This document shows positions 20,305 through 22,803 of a stretch of DNA of 22,803 nucleotides, piece after piece (position 1 is the stretch's first letter; each line of letters begins with the position of its first letter). Below the pieces are notes generated by a model. It saw nothing but the letters and a program-made list of their open reading frames with translations, was not told the DNA's origin and did not search any database. The position numbers and the translations under genes are program-made. This DNA is from a virus, in the IMG/VR virus record IMGVR_UViG_3300046820_000459, positions 1 through 22,803 of that record. One strand, written 5' to 3'.

Positions 20305-20693
20305 TGACAGACATTGAAGCAAAGGCTTTGGCGCTGGTGCGCGAAGTGCTGGCCGAACGCAACCTAAGCGACAAACGCGCAGTGCGCCGAGAGGTTTCCC
20401 CGTATACCGAAGCACTATGCCGCGCCATCGAACAGCACGAAGCCTTTAAGCAAGAGGTGCGCGATGCGGTAAAAGAGCTTGCTGAATTTGCGAGAGGCAA
20501 CCCCGTTCATTTGGCCGAGTATTTGGCTATTCGTTTTTCCACCCTTATCGGCTCGGAGCCAAAGCCTGACCCGCTGGCGCTTATTGCTGAAACTTGGGGG
20601 TACCATAGCTCAGCCGATAAACTTTGGGTCGAAGAAATCCGCGCCGCACTGGACGCCCTTGGCTTTGAGATAAGGGAAAAGAACGATGACTAA
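20304..20693 (+). CDS. Hypothetical helical early protein, 129 aa
   Basis: Reads MTDIEAKALALVREVLAERN, LSDKRAVRREVSPYTEALCR and AIEQHEAFKQEVRDAVKELA. The rest contains PDPLALIAETWGYHSSADKL and VEEIRAALDALGFEIREKND. It is almost all helical and charged. TAATG junction upstream, with AAGG about 8 nt before the ATG, and 8-nt overlap with the next gene. The opening resembles the next gene's opening in pattern (short helix with EA..A and an arginine-rich turn), so shared ancestry is possible. Function unknown. Confidence 0.7.
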   Translation: MTDIEAKALALVREVLAERNLSDKRAVRREVSPYTEALCRAIEQHEAFKQEVRDAVKELAEFARGNPVHLAEYLAIRFSTLIGSEPKPDPLALIAETWGYHSSADKLWVEEIRAALDALGFEIREKNDD

Positions 20694-21129
20694 AGAACAG
20701 CTAAACGCGCTTGAAGCACGGATTACTGCAATCATCCGCGAAGAAGACTGCGCATCTAATATTGAGGATGTTGTCTACCGCGTTCGGATGCGCGAGGCGG
20801 TGGAAATAGCACTACGCCAGCCCACACAGAGCGATGCGTTGCAAGCCGACATAGACGCTATGAAAAGCATCCTATGGGTTGACACTATCATTGATGACCA
20901 AGAGGCTATTGCAAAAGCCTTTGCCCGTCATCGTCAATATGGATATGACCAAGGCTATTATGATGGTCAACGCGACCGTCCGCTCACACAGAGCGATGCG
21001 CTGCGTGACCAGCTTTTGCAGGAATGCCTCGTTAAGCTGCGCGATGTGCAAGGGACGGAAGCGCCAAAGCAATATGCTTGCAATTTAATTAAGCGCATTG
21101 AGCGTGTGTTACAGGGGCAAAGCAAATGA
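20686..21129 (+). CDS. Hypothetical early protein with internal repeat, 147 aa
   Basis: Reads MTKEQLNALEARITAIIREE, DCASNIEDVVYRVRMREAVE and IALRQPTQSDALQADIDAMK. The segment QPTQSDALQ (about residue 45) recurs as PLTQSDALR (about 100), with near-identical coding DNA. Between them is an aromatic stretch RQYGYDQGYYDGQRDRP that fits the common YxxGYxxG type seen in phage small proteins. AAGG lies 10 nt before the ATG. ATGA overlap with a micro-gene downstream. Function unknown. Confidence 0.7.
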   Translation: MTKEQLNALEARITAIIREEDCASNIEDVVYRVRMREAVEIALRQPTQSDALQADIDAMKSILWVDTIIDDQEAIAKAFARHRQYGYDQGYYDGQRDRPLTQSDALRDQLLQECLVKLRDVQGTEAPKQYACNLIKRIERVLQGQSK

Positions 21130-21203
21130 CGCTGCGCCAATTCCTACACGACAATTTCGGCTGGGATATTTATGATTGGGAAATAGATGACATTCGGTTC
21201 TGA
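21126..21203 (+). CDS. Acidic/aromatic micro-protein, 25 aa
   Basis: Starts by ATGA overlap with the previous gene, with AGGGG 8 nt upstream. Reads MTLRQFLHDNFGWDIYDWEI and DDIRF. Acidic and aromatic, no membrane span. Its end overlaps the next gene by 17 nt. The tight fit and ribosome site make it plausible. Function unknown. Confidence 0.5.
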   Translation: MTLRQFLHDNFGWDIYDWEIDDIRF

Positions 21204-21387
21204 CACACGCAAATCTAAGCACGGCCTTAACGCAATGGCTATCGGTGAAATTCGCGTATTCTACACGCCTACCGAACGCGACAAAGACATCCTGCGCCGT
21301 GCGGCACACAACCAAAACGAGCGGACAGAGCGCCGCTACATGACGCGATCCAAGGGTAACAAGCTGACAGTCACACGGCTGCGTTAG
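21187..21387 (+). CDS. Small basic protein, TRLR-ending family member B, 66 aa
   Basis: Reads MTFGSDTRKSKHGLNAMAIG, EIRVFYTPTERDKDILRRAA and HNQNERTERRYMTRSKGNKL, ending VTRLR. Basic. Residues 15-66 align without gaps to the last 52 residues of the protein at 20119, sharing a GE pair and the TRLR end. A start at a later Met (residue 17) is possible. It is the last rightward gene and is followed by the bidirectional-looking hairpin terminator. Possibly DNA-binding. Confidence 0.65.
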   Translation: MTFGSDTRKSKHGLNAMAIGEIRVFYTPTERDKDILRRAAHNQNERTERRYMTRSKGNKLTVTRLR

Positions 21388-21392
21388 CAGAC

Positions 21393-21428
21393 AATAAAAA
21401 ACCCCCGGCGGAGTGAGGACGCCGGGGG
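21393..21428 (-). terminator. Strong intrinsic terminator between converging operons
   Basis: Stem CCCCCGGCG / CGCCGGGGG (9 bp, all G-C) with a 9-nt loop, followed on the minus strand by TTTTTTATT. It therefore ends leftward transcription of the helicase gene. On the plus strand only CTTAAAAG follows the stem, so rightward termination of the early operon is likely weaker. Confidence 0.88.
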
Positions 21429-21435
21429 CTTAAAA

Positions 21436-21478
21436 GGGTCAGCAAAGCGACGCCGAGGGGTCAGCAGAGCAACACCGA
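21436..21478. repeat. Two imperfect 21-bp direct repeats
   Basis: GGGTCAGCAAAGCGACGCCG at 21436 and GGGTCAGCAGAGCAACACCG at 21458, 22 bp apart, with three mismatches in the first 20 bases. They lie just behind the terminator, between it and the helicase stop at 21512. Could be remnants of a duplication or a protein-binding pair. Confidence 0.6.
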
Positions 21479-21511
21479 CCGGATTGGTATATCATCGGTC
21501 AACATGGGTTG

Positions 21512-22803
21512 TCAATTCTTGCCTAAATTTGACATTGCGGTTGGCTTAGGCAGTTCGTCCGCCATGCGGCGCAACTCAGACTTGCTGTGCATCTTAACAA
21601 TATCAGGCGCGACAAAGATGTGCTTTTTGGTTGGCAGTTCAACTGAACCTACCCGCCCCATGTCAACCCAACCAGCTTCCTTCAACGCATGAAGCAGCGC
21701 CGCCTGTGGTATCTTCACGCCAGCAGGGACGTTGATCGCCAGCGCATCGCAGATACGATGGAACGGCCCACCAATGACACCATCGGCAAACACGCCCGAC
21801 TTCGCACGCATCAGGTCTACCAGATAGCTTTCCGCGACGCTCATACCATGCTCGACCATGTTCAGCTTCCATTCGGTCACTGGTGGTGCAGCAGCAGGGT
21901 TGAACGCCGAAACGTCACGCTGATGCAGCCAAGCGGCGCACTTCTCATAGCCGCCATTCTCATACCATGACCACAACGCCTTAGCTGCTGGCACTGACAT
22001 ACGCGGCGCGTGCGTCCAGACGCAGAACCAGCGGCGGTCTTGCGTTGGCAGCGTGATAGGCAGCGGATCGTTAGTGTATGCAATCACCATCAGGCGGTTG
22101 ACCAATTCGTAAGGGTGCATCCCCTTGCGGTTGACCGACAGCGTTTCAGGTGGTGCAGCGATCAGCGGCTTCAGCTTGTTAGCCATAGCGCGACGTTCGC
22201 GTGCCTCTGGTTCCTTTAGTTCGTTCAGGATGACAACTTCAGCCTCAAGCGCGTAACCCCACTGGCTGTCTAAGCCGCCAGCCTCAATGACTGACCGATT
22301 GCGCCAATGCTTACCGCCAAGCGCCCACAGGAACGGCTGGAACATACTATCCTTGCCTGCGCCTTCATCGCCGCCAATCAGGATGGCATGGTTAATCTTA
22401 ATGTGTGGGTTCTGTATCTTGAACGCCATAGCGTTAAGGATGTGGTCTAACTCGACATCGTCTGCGACCAGATTGCGGCAATGCTCAAGCCAAGGCTCGA
22501 CATCATGGTCTGCAATTACGTCGCTGCCCGACACGTCAGGGCGTGCGTTTGTCCAGCGGTTGCCGTAGACCAGTCCGTCACGCGTCACCAGCACGTCATC
22601 GCCAGCGGCGAACGTCACAGCCGACAGCGCAGGTGCGCCGCGGTCTTGACGGCGCTCGTCAAAATAGATGGATGACTGCACGCGCTGCGTCTTCTTGTGG
22701 ATGGAACGGCAGTCAACGTGACGGAACAACGCGTTAAAGACGTTGCGGGCTATTTCTTGACGCGTCACCATGTCAAAGTAGCAGTCATCGGACTGGATAT
22801 AAG
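21512..22803 (-). CDS. DUF5906-type SF3 helicase / primase-helicase (5' end beyond window)
   Basis: The frame stays open to the window edge. Before the Met at 22771 it reads YIQSDDCYFD, so that Met is internal and the gene is 5'-truncated. Counting from that Met, Walker A is GGDEGAGKDS at 133-142, Walker B VVILNELKE at 179-187, the SF3 motif C region RLMVIAYTNDPLPI at 226-239, and an arginine-finger-like DRRWFC at 245-250. This is the C-terminal helicase part of DUF5906 phage proteins (as in the NrS-1 phage primase-polymerase), with a winged-helix-like tail. An N-terminal primase/polymerase domain may exist beyond 22,803. It is probably the replicative protein of the phage and is closed by the terminator at 21393. 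Confidence 0.87.
   Translation of the reverse strand, partial: YIQSDDCYFDMVTRQEIARNVFNALFRHVDCRSIHKKTQRVQSSIYFDERRQDRGAPALSAVTFAAGDDVLVTRDGLVYGNRWTNARPDVSGSDVIADHDVEPWLEHCRNLVADDVELDHILNAMAFKIQNPHIKINHAILIGGDEGAGKDSMFQPFLWALGGKHWRNRSVIEAGGLDSQWGYALEAEVVILNELKEPEARERRAMANKLKPLIAAPPETLSVNRKGMHPYELVNRLMVIAYTNDPLPITLPTQDRRWFCVWTHAPRMSVPAAKALWSWYENGGYEKCAAWLHQRDVSAFNPAAAPPVTEWKLNMVEHGMSVAESYLVDLMRAKSGVFADGVIGGPFHRICDALAINVPAGVKIPQAALLHALKEAGWVDMGRVGSVELPTKKHIFVAPDIVKMHSKSELRRMADELPKPTAMSNLGKN

Noticed and set aside
20085-20500. Leftward frames opposite the early genes around 20.1-20.5 kb
   Set aside because: Antisense to tightly coupled rightward genes, Ser/Arg-rich, no ribosome sites.
1-22803. 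tRNA, rRNA, integrase, att site, transposase
   Set aside because: None was recognised on either strand. No transposase or recombinase motif and no cloverleaf-like stretch was noticed by eye. A tRNA scan would be needed to exclude a small RNA gene.

Overview
The window is a segment of a tailed double-stranded DNA phage (Caudoviricetes, short-tailed P22-like virion plan) or of a prophage of one. A P22-type portal, scaffold, coat protein, gp4-like head-completion factor and gp10-like stabilisation protein lie in virion-assembly order behind a terminase pair. No integrase, CI-like repressor, lysis gene, rRNA or tRNA was seen. Base composition is near 50% G+C by eye. The host is probably a Gram-negative bacterium, but nothing here names it.

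Late region, minus strand, about 16,250 down to 1. A sigma70-like promoter at 16,216-16,244 fires leftward and places the transcription start almost on the ATG of the small terminase gene. The order is then: small terminase, large terminase, four tiny basic proteins, portal, a tail-fibre cassette (1017-residue fibre, tail assembly chaperone, DUF5856 protein, a 105-residue protein, a glycine-rich fibre-tip-like protein, a 99-residue protein), scaffold, coat, a 131-residue putative decoration protein bracketed by two UUCG-loop terminators, a 59-residue protein, gp4-like, gp10-like, a 215-residue beta-rich protein, and the first 88 residues of another fibre or tailspike. Most junctions are TAATG or ATGA overlaps, and several starts were chosen on that basis.

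Control region, about 16,245-17,013. This is about 770 bp with no convincing gene but dense repeats: a duplicated block containing two copies of an 18-bp palindrome, four 12-bp iterons, eight copies of a 9-bp nonamer (YTAGGCKRT) arranged in two inverted arms around an AT-rich stretch, a 13-bp inverted repeat, and four GAGGGTA sites just before the rightward operon. It looks like a replication origin combined with an early/late control region. It is the most interesting non-coding part of the window.

Early region, plus strand, 17,014-21,387. About eighteen very small genes are packed with stop/start overlaps. None has a function I recognise. Several are single-span membrane micro-proteins of 19-66 residues. 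A two-gene cassette (DR-YFRML protein plus a membrane micro-protein) occurs twice, and the same 18-nt ribosome-binding leader occurs three times.

Right edge, minus strand. A DUF5906/SF3-type helicase gene enters from beyond 22,803 and stops at 21,512. It converges on the early operon at a strong hairpin terminator (21,393-21,428).
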